This document shows positions 1 to 11,466 of a stretch of DNA of 64,000 nt, in pieces; position 1 is the stretch's first letter, and each line of letters starts with the position of its first letter. The notes under the pieces were generated by a model. It saw only the letters and a program-made list of their open reading frames with translations, had not been told where the DNA came from and did no database searches. The position numbers were made by a program, and so were the translations under genes. The DNA lies in assembly GCF_950295315.1 (NCBI RefSeq), contig NC_080175.1, forward strand, positions 88,002,161-88,066,160, read 5' to 3'. The stretch is from Erinaceus europaeus. Its lineage: Eukaryota > Chordata > Mammalia > Eulipotyphla > Erinaceidae.

Positions 1-699
1 ATAAAACATCAGGCTCTTAATCGTGAAGTTCTAAGTATGATCTCTGGCATAGCATGTGCCTGAGGGTTGCTCTCCTTCTCATTTGCTCTCTTCTGTAAAC
101 TGCATATAGGTATGAGTTTTCATATTCTATACTTCACTATAGTAGATGTATTTATAGGCATAGTTCAAATAAATTCAGGAGAAATTAACATGAAGACATT
201 ATAATTCACTATCAAGAATTCTAAGAATTGTTCCCTTAAGTATCTGGCATATGTTAATGCTTAATTTATATTGGCAGTTCATCTATGTTTAAAAATTTCC
301 CATGAGTGCTGGAACTCCATTTTTTTTATTAGTGAACAACTAGCTATTATACATTGAGGATAACCTATCTGAGAAAGCCATTAACGTGACATTCTGACCT
401 TGTACCACTAAAGATTGTCTTATCACTTAAACCTGTTTTTGAGGAAGAACACAAAGTTTTGAAAGTTAACTAGAATGCTCTCGAAGTAAAGCAAATAGTT
501 GCATCCAAATACAAATTTCATAATAAAGAGTGGATGTTGACGAGTATTTGTTAAACTGCTTGTTCTTGTTTCACATGTTCCAGACTAATATAAAATGTCG
601 CCATTGTTTTCCTAAAAGCTTGAAGAAACTAAGGACCAATATTGAGCACCATGGCCTTTAGGGTGGTTCATTTCAGGGCAGACTGAGGCAAACTTACAC
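1..699. other. AT-rich non-coding stretch
   Basis: No coding frame, RNA gene or recognisable repeat is seen here. It may include old decayed repeat sequence. Confidence 0.5.
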
Positions 700-852
700 C
701 GGCCTTTATTTCTTTTTTCTTACTTTTCTTTTTCTATTTCCCCAGAGCACTGCCCAGCTCTGACTTCGGGTGACTAAGAATTGAACTTGGACCTGGGAGC
801 CTCACATAGGAGAATCTTTCTGCATTAACATTATACTATGTCCCCTGCCCCT
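700..852 (-). mobile_element. SINE family C, diverged
   Basis: Reverse-oriented copy with a pyrimidine-rich tail on the left, then the reverse complement of the family end (agagcactgcccagctctg) and of the tRNA-like head. The head is decayed (cattatactatg in place of cattatgctat), so this is an older copy. Confidence 0.75.
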
Positions 853-920
853 CCACTAGTCATCACTTTGACTTTTTTTTTTAAAACAAACTGTTTTTAA
901 ATTAATTATTTTTTAATTTT

Positions 921-1108
921 ATCATCTTTATTTATTTATTTATTGAATAAAGACAGCCAGAAATTAAGAGGATGAGGGAAGAGAGAGAGGGAGAGAGAGA
1001 GAGAGACACCTGCAGACTTGCTTCACCACTCACAAAGCTTTGTGGGGACAGGGGGCTCAAACCCAGGTCCTTATGCACTTAGCCTATTGCACTACCACCT
1101 GACTCCCT
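921..1108 (-). mobile_element. SINE family B
   Basis: Reverse copy. A (TTTA)n tail at the left is followed by the GA-rich complement of the pyrimidine body, then gacacctgcagacttgcttcacc, the reversed B box (ctcaaacccagg) and the reversed head ending at ctgactccc. The GA-rich part is expanded to a run near 990-1006. Confidence 0.85.
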
Positions 1109-2030
1109 AAAAGGAGATTTTTAAATGCACATACATAGATGTTTTCCATCAGAACTGGGAGAAAAAATATGCAAGTTGCTCTAATCTTACTTATCTGTAT
1201 TGTAACAGCCCAGTTGAGAAGCGTGAGTAAATGTAGAACTCTATTTTAACAAACTTGGCAGACATCAAATCTGCTTCATTATATTTTAATTTTATTTTAA
1301 ATGGAAATCTATTACGCCAGTGTGCAAATGGGGATATCACTTACAAATTCATATTAGGAATTGCCCTAGAAGCACCTCTCCTCCTACCTCGCTTTGCTAA
1401 TTACTTACCTTCAATCTTTTACCTGTCAGAGGCTCATTTCCATCCTCCCCCAATTTTTGTCTCCTCTGCTAACATTCACCCTCCCAAAGGAAAGCAAGCA
1501 GACAAAACCACTTTCAGGGGGAAAAAATTGAGAAAGAAAGACACTTTTCCTCTCCAAAATGTCTAATATACCAGACTTTGTATAGATAATTGATTTGTAG
1601 ACTTATACTCTCATTTAATAGATTTCATCAAAGCTCTTACCAACAGTGGTCTTGAATTAATGTGTCGAGGCATATATGCAAACAAATTATTTCTAAATTT
1701 AGATCTTCTTCCTTGACCAATATCTTACTTAAATCATGTAATATTTTTGAACTGACAGTATGAATTGTTAATGCTGTGTTTAATAAATGAGACAAAACGG
1801 AATCATCAGAAAACTAAAATATCCTCATGAAAATATATTTTGTGTATGGATATGTCTCAACTTGGTCATTTAGATTAACAGGAAGGAGGAAAATGTGTAT
1901 AATAATGTTGTAATAAAAAGCTAAATTCACATAAAAGAAGGAAATAGTGTGACAAACGGTCTATTTTAAGTAGGGGAATAGTAGTACATTTGAAGTACCA
2001 TAAACATTCAGAATATGCATAATATTATAT
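1109..2030. other. AT-rich non-coding stretch
   Basis: A 103-codon open frame at 1255-1566 shows no recognisable domain, and its composition follows the surrounding AT-rich DNA. Nothing else is recognised. Confidence 0.5.
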
Positions 2031-2411
2031 AGCATGTATCAATTTTTTTTTCCTCCTCCAGGGTTATTGCTGGGCTCGGTGCCTGCACCATGAATCCACC
2101 GGTCCTGGAGGCCATTCCCCCCCCCCCCTTTTGTTGCCCTTGTTGTAGCTTTGTTGTGGTCATTATCATTGCCCTTGTTGACGCAATTCGCTGTTGGATA
2201 GGACAGAGAGAAATGGAGAGAGGAGGGGAAGACAGAGAGGGGGAGAGAAAGATAGACACCTGCAGACCTGCTTCACCGCCTGTGAAGCAACTCCCCCGCA
2301 GGTGGGGAGCTGGGGGCTCGAACCGGGATCCTTAGGCCGGTCCCTGCGCTTTGCGCCACATGCGCTTAACCCACTGCGCCACCGCCCGACCACCGAGCAT
2401 GTATCAATTTT
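2031..2411 (-). mobile_element. SINE family A, long form, with perfect 16 bp target-site duplication
   Basis: The element occupies 2047-2395, flanked by agcatgtatcaatttt at 2031-2046 and 2396-2411, identical at 16 of 16 positions. This is the long form: beyond the tRNA-like head, body and pyrimidine stretch it carries a 3' module whose sense reads gcctccagg...tggattcatggtgcaggcacc...aataaccctgg. Both pol III boxes are well preserved in sense orientation. A perfect duplication and a C-rich run (2120-2129) suggest a fairly recent insertion. Confidence 0.95.
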
Positions 2412-2441
2412 AAAGTCGGAAATACATCATTGAAAATTTTG

Positions 2442-2732
2442 GGGCCGGCACTGGCACACACAGTTGAGCAAAGATGTTTCCATGCACAAGAACCCGGATT
2501 TAAGACCCCAGTCCCCACCCGAGGGGTGTGCTTCACAGTGAAGCAGGTTTACAGCTGTCTGTCTCTCTCTCTCCCCTTCCTTCTTAGTCTCTCTCTGTCC
2601 TGTCAAAAATAAAAATAGAAAGGAAAAAAAGGGGGAGAGGGGAAATTGGGAGTAGTGGATTCATAGTGCTGTCACTGAGCCCTATCTATAATCCTAGTGG
2701 CAATAAAGAGAAAAAGGAAAAAAAAAAAGACA
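2442..2732 (+). mobile_element. SINE family B, long form
   Basis: Head ggggccggcactggcacaca, a weak B box (ggatttaagacc), body gtgaagcaggtttacagctgtct, a CT-rich stretch, then the long-form tail (agtagtggattcatagtgctg ... aatcctagtggcaataaa) and an A-rich end. Confidence 0.85.
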
Positions 2733-3015
2733 CATTTTAAACAGCGAACAACATAACAAATACTGTAGCTACATGGAGAGGGAATTTTAGATTGTGGCTG
2801 TTAAAGAGGAAATTTCAGATCAAATGAAACCAAAGAAAAATAATTACAAGGAGTGAAAAGTGTCAGTTTAGGGAGAAAAAAATTTGGAGAAAAAATCAAA
2901 ATGCCAAACTAAGAGAGTTAAACAGATGTTCAATCTGGAGCTATGTTTAAAATCACCTGTAAATCTATAGCAGTAATTCACAACATAATTAATTAATTCA
3001 CCCAATAATTCACAC

Positions 3016-3116
3016 CATAATTAATTAATTCACCCATGTTTATTGGACAGCATCCAAATGAGCAATGGCCATAAGCCAGTATCTGCTAGATACTGAGGAT
3101 ATGGTAGTGAACAGCA
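3016..3116 (+). mobile_element. LINE L2 3' fragment (ancient)
   Basis: Reads like the L2 3' end: a tttattgg segment, then agtatctgctagatactgaggatatggtagtgaacag, matching the known 'gctaggcactgaggatacagtagtgaac' pattern with heavy divergence. Confidence 0.6.
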
Positions 3117-3183
3117 TATGTATATGTATATGTAGATGTAGATGTAGATGTATATGCAGATGCAGATGTATATATAGAGATAT
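3113..3183. repeat. Hexamer-like simple repeat (tatgta/gatgta)
   Basis: About 70 bp of near-tandem six-base units alternating tatgta, gatgta and gcagat. It abuts the L2 fragment. Small open frames across it on both strands are products of the repeat period. Confidence 0.85.
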
Positions 3184-3387
3184 ACAGAAATACCTATATA
3201 TAGTATTTATGTCACATAGAGCATTAAATGTATTGAATGACACATAATAAAAATCTAAGATATAATTATGGTTTCCCCTGCAATGTATATTCTCTTTTTA
3301 TTACAGATGACTCAATTATTTCAGATATGCAATAGTCAGTGAGTCAATCACAAAACAATGAATTTTCTAAAAGGGAAATATTTTATG

Positions 3388-3520
3388 GCCAAGGAGGTAT
3401 CTCAATGAGTTAAGTACATTTATAAAGTCCTGGATTGGATCCCCAGCAGCATATATGAATAAGATGTACATTATCCCCTCTCTTTTTCATCACATACTCA
3501 TATATAATTAATAAAATGTT
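3388..3520 (+). mobile_element. Older tRNA-derived SINE
   Basis: tRNA-like head (ggaggtatctcaatgagttaag) and B-box-like ggattggatcccc, then cagcagcatata, a CT-rich stretch and an aataaaatg tail. It differs from families A-C and is more decayed. Confidence 0.6.
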
Positions 3521-4039
3521 AAGAGGCTAACATTTTATTAACTATGGAAATACTAGCAATTTTATTTATCTTTCCCTAATATTATCATAATATCTAAATA
3601 ATCTAATTACACTTAAATGAAAGACCTAAAGCAATACCCCACCACCAAAATGTCAACATATTAAAAATACTAAAATTATAACAATAATGGCAGAGATGAT
3701 GCAGTAAGGGATATTCTCTAGAATATGTATTTACAGTTATTAGTAAGATAATATGAAGAGAAAAACCTATACAATGATACCTATAATTAAAATAATTATT
3801 TATACTTCATCAATTAATATTTCCTTCTTGTGCACTATTTGTGCCCCATACCAGTTCACCAGATTATCATAAAGTTGATAATGACATAATCTTATGCAAA
3901 TATTTCAGTATATTATGTATGTCGACTGTTCTTTTTACAGAGCAGAGTTTATTGAAAATACACTCAAGGAAGGTATTTTATCACAGGTTTCATACAAGAT
4001 TAAATGTTCTAAAGATCATAAATCTTTCAAAAATATTTC
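3521..4039. other. AT-rich non-coding stretch
   Basis: No gene or confident repeat seen. Confidence 0.5.
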
Positions 4040-4205
4040 TTTCTTTCTTTCATATAGAGACAGAGAGAAACTGAGAAGAGAGAGAGAGAGAGAGAGAGGA
4101 CTACAATATTCTTTCACCCATGCAGGTGAAATTTCCCTATGCTGCTGGGGACTGGGGCTTGAATCTGGGTCTTTGAACACTGTAATGTATGCCTCCTGCC
4201 CCTCA
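4040..4205 (-). mobile_element. SINE family B-like, diverged
   Basis: Left pyrimidine/AT tail, GA-rich stretch including a (GA)n run at 4078-4098, then catgcaggtgaaat, gggactggggcttgaatctggg (reversed B box) and a decayed head ending in gcccc. Confidence 0.7.
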
Positions 4206-4649
4206 AGAAATTTAAACTTTAGAAAGGGTTTTCTACCTATCAGTAAAATACCAATATTGTTTTACGTACCAGGTAAATCATTTTCCTTATTTAGGAGTGA
4301 CAGTAATAGAACAAAATGAATGAAAATATCAAATAAATACTTAAACTGTGTCAAATGTTCAAGTGACTAAGTTAATTAAAGTGATTTCAGATTTTGCAAA
4401 TGTGGTCACACACACCACTATCTGTACAAATACCATTAATTTTCTGGGATAAGTAGATATGTTAGGTTTTCTAAATTCATATTTGAACATTTTCCCCAAT
4501 ACTCACTAACTGAGCTTTGATGGCTCAGACAAAAACAACATTCATTTCATGCAGTAAAAAAATTAAACAGGTTGTAAAGCTATTTACAGAGCAAAGAAAT
4601 ATTGATAATAGGAGATTTCATACTGTTAGGTATCTCTAGAACGAATATC

Positions 4650-4653
<4 letters not shown>

Positions 4654-4683
<30 letters not shown>
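4654..4683. repeat. (CA)15 microsatellite
   Basis: Uninterrupted CA dinucleotides. They immediately precede a reverse-oriented SINE remnant, so the tract probably arose from that element's tail. Confidence 0.95.
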
Positions 4684-4685
<2 letters not shown>

Positions 4686-4906
4686 GTTATCACTAGGGCT
4701 CCTTACCTAGAGAATTCCACCTCTGCCAATTTAATAAAGGGAGAAAAGAGAGAAATAAAGGGGCCGAGGTTGATGGGGGGTGGGGGGGGACAAGGAGAGA
4801 CATCAACAGCACTGCTCATTGGCTAGATGGAAACTGAAGACGTGAACCCTGGGTCTTCCTGTACAGTAATGTGTGCACACTAGCAGGTGTACTACTGCCC
4901 TGTCAC
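4684..4906 (-). mobile_element. SINE remnant (family B-like), reverse
   Basis: Contains the reversed long-form tail (ttatcactagggctccttacc...gaattccacc), a G-rich run around 4773-4788, a reversed B-box region (gaaccctgggtcttcc) and a reversed head (cactagcaggtgtactactgccctg). Strongly diverged. Confidence 0.6.
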
Positions 4907-4944
4907 TTTGCTTCATTTCCTTATGTATTTAGTTAGTTAGTTTT

Positions 4945-5187
4945 TATTGTATATCGTTACCAGCATTGCTGCCGGAGTTCAGTCCCTGCATGATGAATCC
5001 AATGTTCTTAATGTTTGTTTTTTGATAAAGGCAGAGAGATATCGAAAGTGAAGGGGATAGAGAGGGAGGGAGAAAAGAGATATCTGCGTCACTGTTTCAC
5101 TACTGAACCTTTCCTCCTACAGGTTAAACACAGCTCCTTTGTGCATAGCACTATGTACACATTACCAGGTGTCCCACAAGTTGGGCC
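4945..5187 (-). mobile_element. SINE family B, long form, diverged
   Basis: Reversed tail (gctgccggagttcagtccctgcatgatgaatcc), GA-rich stretch, a degenerate body and a reversed head (accaggtgtcccacaagttgggcc). The order matches the long form read backwards. Confidence 0.75.
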
Positions 5188-5430
5188 CTCGTTTCACTTT
5201 CAAAAGAACTTTCTGCAATTATGTGTTTATTTAAATTATAAAGCCTTTGACATATTTAGGAATTTAGTTCTACATAGTTTATACCAAATCTTATCACCAA
5301 AAGGAATTTAAAATATATTTTAAAACATAGAATTTGAATCCATACTTTGTTTTTCATGGATTCATAGTGTTGAGAAATATTTTTGTCAACATAATAGCTC
5401 TCGATATTGAAAATTTTTTCAGCAGTGATC

Positions 5431-5432
<2 letters not shown>

Positions 5433-5472
<40 letters not shown>
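5433..5472. repeat. (TG)20 microsatellite
   Basis: Forty bases of uninterrupted TG. It gives a spurious run of Cys-Val codons in one frame. Next to it lies a reverse SINE remnant. Confidence 0.97.
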
Positions 5473-5474
<2 letters not shown>

Positions 5475-5499
5475 CGTGCTTCTGCCTCACATGTTCATG

Positions 5500-5722
5500 T
5501 TTGATTCATTTTTTCCCAGGCTGAAATTTTCATTCTTTTCATTTCACATAGAGAATAAAAGGGGGAAAGACAGAAACAAGCCACAGTATATACCCCACTG
5601 CCTGTGGAGCTTCGCATGGTACAATTCCCATGGTGTTCCTATGTGGTGCTAGGGCTCAAACACAAGTTCTCTTCAAATATGGTAAGAAATACACTCTGCC
5701 AGGTGAGATATCTCCTGGCTCA
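5500..5722 (-). mobile_element. Older SINE, reverse
   Basis: A reversed body is visible as attttcacatagagaataaaag-like GA-rich sequence, gtggtgctagggctcaaaca (reversed B box) and ctctgccaggtgagatatctcc (reversed head). Too diverged to assign firmly to A or B. Confidence 0.55.
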
Positions 5723-5837
5723 TACATAATCATTCTTATTCATGTTATCATGCATAGAATACATATATAACATGTAGCCCCAATCTACATATATTTTTGC
5801 TATAATGCTACAGAATTTCATCACAAATATGAGGGAC

Positions 5838-5955
5838 CTAGGCTGTAGCATAGGAGGTATTGTGCTCTCTGGCATGAGTCCCAAGTTCAACCCTAGGCAT
5901 CATATGTAACAGAGTGGTGTCTGGTTCTCTCTCTGGCTCTCAAATAAATTATTTA
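5838..5955 (+). mobile_element. Older tRNA-derived SINE
   Basis: Head ggctgtagcataggaggtat, B-box-like aagttcaacccta, then ggcatcatatgtaacagagtggtgtctggttctctctctgg and an A-rich end. Related to the copy at 3388 rather than to A-C. Confidence 0.6.
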
Positions 5956-6239
5956 AAATAGTTATCTATGACTTAAGTCATTTATATAACTTCTATTGAA
6001 AATTCTTCCAGCTTTCCACTTGTTGGACTTTTTCTCGGTTATGACTAGATGTGATAAATCTTTGCAGTTTTGACATGTCCTGAATTTTTTTAATACCAAA
6101 TTCTAGCTCTCATCCCACGATACATTTAGAGTGATGATTAAAACTTAATGTGTATAAGATCATCATGTAAATTGAATAGTCAATGTTTCATTTGGTAAGA
6201 ACGTAACCATACATTGTGCATTTTATTGCATTTCATTTT

Positions 6240-6530
6240 ATTTTATTGCCACCAGGATTATTACTTCAGCTCTGTGTCTACATGACAAATCCATTACTCC
6301 CAGTAGCCATTTTTCTTTCCTCCCTCTTCTCTTTTTTTTTTTTTCTTTCTTTTTTCTTTATTTCTTCCTCTCTATGGAGAGAGAAATTGAGGAACACTAC
6401 CAAAACTAGAGAGGGAGAGAGAGCGATGCAGCACTGATTTACTGCTCTGAAATACACCCTCCCCCCACACACACACCATGGGAGGCCACCTGAGGACCTC
6501 ATCCTATCCTGTGAGTCGAGTCACCACCCT
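6240..6530 (-). mobile_element. SINE family B-like, long form, diverged
   Basis: Reversed tail (gccaccaggattattacttc...acaaatccattactcccagtagccat), a long pyrimidine tract with T runs (6320-6360), GA-rich stretch and a degenerate reversed head. Confidence 0.65.
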
Positions 6531-6724
6531 TCTTTTCATTCCTTATTTTAGTAAGTAGCCAGTTCCTGGTGAACCTCACTTACACTTTAGGTATATTGTT
6601 CTCCTATACCAAGCTGGGAACATGGGAACAAGGATTTTTGGTTGGTGAACGCAAGACTTAACATGGGTGGAAGGCAAATGTAGAAAAAGATATTTTATAA
6701 CTTTTACTTTATCTTATCTTGTCT

Positions 6725-6858
6725 TATTTTTTTTTGAATGAGAAAAACAGACAGAGCATAGTACTACCCAGCTATAGTGCTGCTAGGGATGGAACCTAGG
6801 CTCCTGGAACCCCAGGCATGGAAATCTTCAGCATAGCTACTGTGCAATCTCCCCAGCT
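6725..6858 (-). mobile_element. SINE family C-like, diverged
   Basis: Left T run, then cccagctatagtgctgctagggatggaacctaggctcctgg, the reversed family C order (end, B box, head). The reversed A-box region survives as catagctactgtgcaatctcc. Confidence 0.55.
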
Positions 6859-6946
6859 TAATTTTTGTTTTTATTATTAATGCATAGAAAATCCATTATA
6901 AATTTAAGACACCAGCAGGCCATAATAAAACAAAAATAAGGACAAC

Positions 6947-7270
6947 AAGAAATATTTCTAAGAGGCCAGGCAGTGTGGCACAACCAGATAAGCGCACGTG
7001 TTAGGAATGCAAGGACATATGTCAAGGACCCCTGGTTCCTCACCTGCAGGGGCTTAGCTTCACAAATGGAGAAGTAGGTCTGCAGGTGTTAATCTTCCTC
7101 TTCCCCTATCTCCTTCTCTCCTCTCAATTTCTCTCTGTTCTTTCCAACAAAATTGAGAGAAAAAAAATGGCTGCCAGGAGCAGTGGATTCATAGTGCTGG
7201 CACCAAGCCCTAGGAATAACCCCAAAGGAAAAGGGAAAAAAAAAAAAAAAAAAAGAAAGAAATATTTCTA
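6947..7270 (+). mobile_element. SINE family B, long form, with 14 bp target-site duplication
   Basis: Element at about 6961-7256, flanked by aagaaatatttcta at 6947-6960 and 7257-7270. Head ggccaggcagtgtggcacaacc, CT-rich body, long-form tail (gccaggagcagtggattcat...aataaccccaaagg) and an A20-like tail. The B box is lost in an altered stretch near 7025, so this copy is probably not transcribable by pol III. Confidence 0.9.
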
Positions 7271-7459
7271 TCTGAATACTTTCCTGTAAACAACACTGCC
7301 AGTTTCATTATGTATTTGAAGTTAATGTATCTAAAAATGACTTGAAAAATGCACTTGTTATGTCTGCATCTTATGATTACCTCACGTAAGAACATTACCT
7401 GTTATTATTTTTAATATCCACATAGATTTTGAAAAATAAAATTTAAGTTTTTAAATTTT

Positions 7460-7724
7460 TTAAAATATTTATTCCCTTTTGTTGCCCTTGTTGTTTTATT
7501 GTTCTAGTTATTATTGATGTCATCATTGCTGGATAGGACAGAGAGAAATGGAGAGAGGAAGGGAAGACAGAGAGAGGGAGAGAAAGACACCTGCAGACCT
7601 GCCTCACTGCTTGTGAAGCGACTCCCCTGCAGGTGGGAAGCCAGGGGCTCGAACTGGGATCCTTACACTGGTTCTTGCGCTTTACACCATGTGCGCTTAA
7701 CCCAGTGTGCTACCACCCAACTCC
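7460..7724 (-). mobile_element. SINE family A, short form
   Basis: Reversed tail attcccttttgttgccctt, GA-rich stretch, gacacctgcagacctgcc, reversed B box (ggggctcgaactggg) and reversed head ending accacccaactccc. It lacks the long-form 3' module. Confidence 0.92.
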
Positions 7725-8315
7725 CTGTAGCAACAGTTTTTAAACCTAGCAAAAAAGTGCATAAATTCATTTGATCAAGGTATTGGTGCCATTTTGTATA
7801 TAATCCTAGTAAGTAAAAGTTGTACAAGTTTCCCTTGGATTCGAGGTAAATATTGACTCAGTACATATCCGGGAAAAATTAGATAACTAAATAAAGTTAG
7901 ATAAATAAAATTAGTATTTAGCAGTGCTGAACCAGTTCATAGGGCCAAAATAAACTGATAAACAATGATTATTTGAGAATTAAAAAATAAAAAAACTTCC
8001 TGTTCTCAATAGATATTTGGAATGAAAGAGAAATTCAATTTGTTTGCTACATCAACATTTCAATACAGGAAAAAAGGAACCTTTTTCAGTATATGAAGAT
8101 AAACATAGTACAAGCAGAAAAGAACTGTGGGCAAGAACAAATCATGCTGTCCTATTTTACTCTGCTTTCTTTGGGGGATTAAAAATCCAAACCCAAAGCT
8201 TGCTTTCAGTACAGACAGTCTGGAAGCCTAAAAGTAAATAAATGTACCCCAATTAAGACAAAAAATGTTCTAGTTAAAGCATGAAACTAATATTAAATCC
8301 AGACATGAATTACTT
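7725..8315. other. AT-rich non-coding stretch
   Basis: No gene or recognised repeat. A 65-codon frame at 8044-8241 has no recognisable features. Confidence 0.5.
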
Positions 8316-8451
8316 TGTAATAATTTCAATAGAAAACATAAATCAGGTCTATAACTCTGATAAAAATAATTACAATTTATTGAAAATAATTTATGTGAGT
8401 CAAAAGTTCAGTTGATAATGAACTTTTGGACAAAACAGCTGAAGTTGGACA
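8316..8451. repeat. Direct repeat, copy 1 (about 135 bp)
   Basis: Closely matches 8838-8971 in the same orientation with scattered substitutions and small indels. It contains an imperfect hairpin (aaaagttca ... tgaactttt). It is not one of the SINE or L1 families in the window. Confidence 0.88.
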
Positions 8452-8837
8452 CAATCTGGTGGAAAACCGGCACTGAGGAAAGAATTTAAATGACTTGGAT
8501 GTGAGGAATGAGACAGTGTATCATGTTTTTAAATAATCAAATTGCTTCAATATATTTCTGTTTCAAAATATTTGAGGGAGGAAGAGTGGTGATTTTCTTT
8601 CAGTGAATCAAGATGGGTATTTAATTTCTGGAGGAGACTTTAATGCCAAGATCTACTAAATCTTTTTATTTAGTTTTTACATAAAAAACCATGCTTGGAG
8701 AACTAGTCACATTTTCTAAGAAAAAGATTCTACATCACCATCAGATTGTGGTGTTTGGTGGTACTGTTTTTCCTTAGCAATTTGGCTATCTCCACAAGAT
8801 CACTAGAGCAGAATAACTAAGTAGAGGCAGAGAGGGG

Positions 8838-8971
8838 TGTAATAATTACAATAGAAAACATAAATCTGGTCTATTATTCTGATAAAAATAATAATTTATT
8901 GAAAATAAATTGTGTGAGTCAAAAGTTCAGTTGATAATGAACTTTTGGACAAAACTGCTGAAGTTGGACAA
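8838..8971. repeat. Direct repeat, copy 2 (about 134 bp)
   Basis: Second copy of the 8316-8451 unit, starting about 520 bp downstream of the first. The shared core ttcagttgataatgaacttt is unchanged between copies. The 386 bp between them is unrelated to the repeat. Confidence 0.88.
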
Positions 8972-9110
8972 AATTCATTGTTGCAAACACAAAAATTGTT
9001 GCCAAATAAAGTGTTAATAATAATTAAAATACAATCATACAAAAATGTACAGCTCTAATTTGGGTAGTCCAGATAATCGAGAGATCTAATTACAAATAAG
9101 CAATAAAGTG

Positions 9111-9396
9111 AAAAATGATCAGGAGTCGGGCGGTAGCACAGCGGGTTAAGCGCACCTGGCACAAAGCACAAGGACAAGCATAAGAATCCCAGTTCAAGCC
9201 CCAGGCTCCTCATCTGCAGAGGAGCTGCTTCACAGGTGAAGAAAGTCTGCAGGTGTCTCTCTTTCTCTCCCCCCTCTGTCTTCCCCTCCTCTCTCCATTT
9301 CTCTCTGTCCTAACAACTATGACATCAATAATAATTACAACAATAAAAAGGGGCAGCAAAAGGGAAAGTAAATATATAAAAAAATTAAAAATAATC
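9111..9396 (+). mobile_element. SINE family A, short form
   Basis: Element at about 9121-9386 with probable duplication aaaaatgatc / aaaaataatc (9 of 10). Its A box tagcacagcgg and B box agttcaagccc are near consensus. The body and pyrimidine stretch are complete, and the end is ggcagcaaaagggaaagtaaa. Confidence 0.93.
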
Positions 9397-10347
9397 TCAC
9401 CTGTTAAAAACTTTTCCTAGGTACCTTACTCATGAACTATGTTTACTAAATACATCTGAGGATAAATATAACTGAATAAAATTATTATGAAAGCATAATT
9501 TTAATGCCAGCAGAGAGCACCAATCAAAATGCCTTATACTCATGAAATCATCAATATAGTGAATAACTGTTTCATTTCTTAATAGGTATAGCATAATACA
9601 AAACTGTTTCTTTGTCAAAGAAAATTTTACATCTAATTGCTGTTTCTGAGAATTGTTTAATAATGCAAACCACACCTTTACCACTCTTTCATTCTATGTG
9701 AGTCTTCACTATAATCTGCTACTCCTAGTTTTTGTTTAACTTCTGTTTACTTATTCCACATAAACATCTTTGTGTTTTCAATTAGTGCTGTTTTCAGGAG
9801 CCTATTTCCTAATTCAGACCAGTTACTCTGTTCTTCCTCTTCTGATTCTGACGGTATTATCTGACTCAGAAGTTATCACCTTATGTATCAATGTAGATAT
9901 GTAACGGTTTCAAACAAATTTCATTAGTGGTACTCAAAAAGCAGCTGTTCAGGCCCAGGCTAGCCTTGCATTTTATTTTTCAATTGCTAACTGAAAGCAC
10001 TGTGTATAGTAGTTTATAAATCAAAGTGAAACTAGTGTTTTAAAATTATGTAGATACTGTAGAGACTGATGTAATTTAAGGTTTTCATTCCTTGAGATTT
10101 GTATCTTAGATGATTTTAGTACTAGGCTATTGTACTACATATAGGTACGGAAGAAGTAAGGAACCAATACAAATTAAATGTTTGGCCAGGAAGTAGACTT
10201 ACCAAAACTGGGAAAGTCTGCAGAATTTAAAATCGAGTTGCAAAATGGAAAAGTATTTGGCAAGACAGTCATTCAGGAGAAGACAGAAATTTGTTTAGTC
10301 TGCATGGTCCTCAGGCCTCTGATTTGTTTTGTTATACAATTATCAAC
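9397..10347. other. Non-coding stretch
   Basis: No gene or confident repeat. Composition is slightly less AT-rich around 9780-9880, but no open frame is convincing. Confidence 0.5.
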
Positions 10348-10440
10348 ATTCAGAAAACAAATATTTATTGAATGTCATGCTGTGCAGTGAATATATAAAG
10401 GAATAAGATAGTTTCTACAGACAAACAGACATTAACAGTG
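10348..10440 (+). mobile_element. LINE L2 3' fragment (ancient)
   Basis: attcagaaaacaaatatttattgaatgtcatgctgtgcagtg follows the L2 3' end pattern (caaatatttattgagtgcctactgtgtgcc), with divergence typical of an old copy. Confidence 0.6.
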
Positions 10441-10538
10441 GATAATATAGCAAGATCTTAACAGGAATCTGTAGAAACCTGTAAAGGAATGCTGGGAAAG
10501 TTGGAAAACTTAGATGTTATTTGTGTATGGACTTGTTT

Positions 10539-10796
10539 AAGAAAATATATAAATAGGGAGTTGGGCGGTAGTGTAACGGGTTAAGCGCAGGTGGCGCAAA
10601 GTGCAAGAACCAGCGCAAGGATCCCAGTGGAGCCCCCGGCTCCCCACCTGCAGGGGAGTCACTTCACAAGCGATGAGGCAGGTCTGCAGGTGTCTGTCTT
10701 TCTCTCCCCCCCTCTGTCTTCCCCTCCTCCCTCCATTTCTTTCTGTCCTATCCAGTAATGACATCAATAATAATAAAAAAAGAGAATATATGAATA
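10539..10796 (+). mobile_element. SINE family A, short form
   Basis: Element 10556-10779. The flanks aagaaaatatataaata and aagagaatatatgaata agree at 15 of 17 positions, a slightly aged target-site duplication. The A box reads tagtgtaacgg. The B box is damaged (cagtggagccc). Confidence 0.92.
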
Positions 10797-11466
10797 TATG
10801 TGGACAAAATCCTATGTAAAGACGTGCTTCTCCTTTTAAAATTATTAATGAAGTATTTACCAAGATCTGTGCATTCATTGAACACAATAGAAATACTCAA
10901 TTACTCAAAGAGATATAAAAGTAACTAAAGGTAGGGCAACAAAAGAGAATATATTAAATAAATATTTTTTTAAAAGATTAAGAAGACAATATTTAAAAAA
11001 ATAAACTAAAGGTATCTTTAAAAAAAAAAAACAGCATTCCAAATCAAAACGGTTAAGGGCCACAGTCATGTCATCAAGAACAACACTACTTGCTAATATT
11101 TACTTTATTGTCCAGGAAATAGCAGCAGAACACAGGACTTCCATGCATGAGGTCCAACATTTAATTGCTGGCATACACATGCCGGAATTAAGTCAGGCTC
11201 TGATCTCTGTAACTTTCATAAAATTGATGAGTATATATAAAGCTTAATTTTTCTCCAAAAATTGAGTGAGGGGAATAATACAAAAATGAATCGTATTTAG
11301 GAAAATAAAAGCTACCAGGTCCAACTCTACAATTTTACAGTACTGACAATACTAGAATATCAAAAATGAATAATGGTAAAACTCACTCAACTCCTCATTT
11401 AAAGTGAACTAATAACATTTGCTTACAAGGTTTCCAATAGGATTCCTTATAGTGTAACTCTTACAT
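10797..11466. other. AT-rich non-coding stretch
   Basis: No gene seen. An A run lies at 11020-11030. Confidence 0.5.

Noticed and set aside
1255..1566. A 103-codon frame as a gene
   Set aside because: Composition follows the AT-rich DNA, no family resemblance, no promoter or splice evidence.
3065..3247. Frames with alternating Ile-Cys-Arg-Cys residues as a Cys-rich peptide
   Set aside because: Produced by the six-base tatgta/gatgta simple repeat.
7446..7744. agtttttaaa at 7446 and 7735 as the duplication of the SINE at 7460
   Set aside because: The right copy lies about ten bases beyond the end of the element, so it does not abut the insertion.
9121..9200. SINE heads as functional tRNA genes
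   Set aside because: A and B boxes are present, but the heads cannot fold into a complete cloverleaf with an acceptor stem, and they are fused to SINE bodies and tails in dozens of copies.
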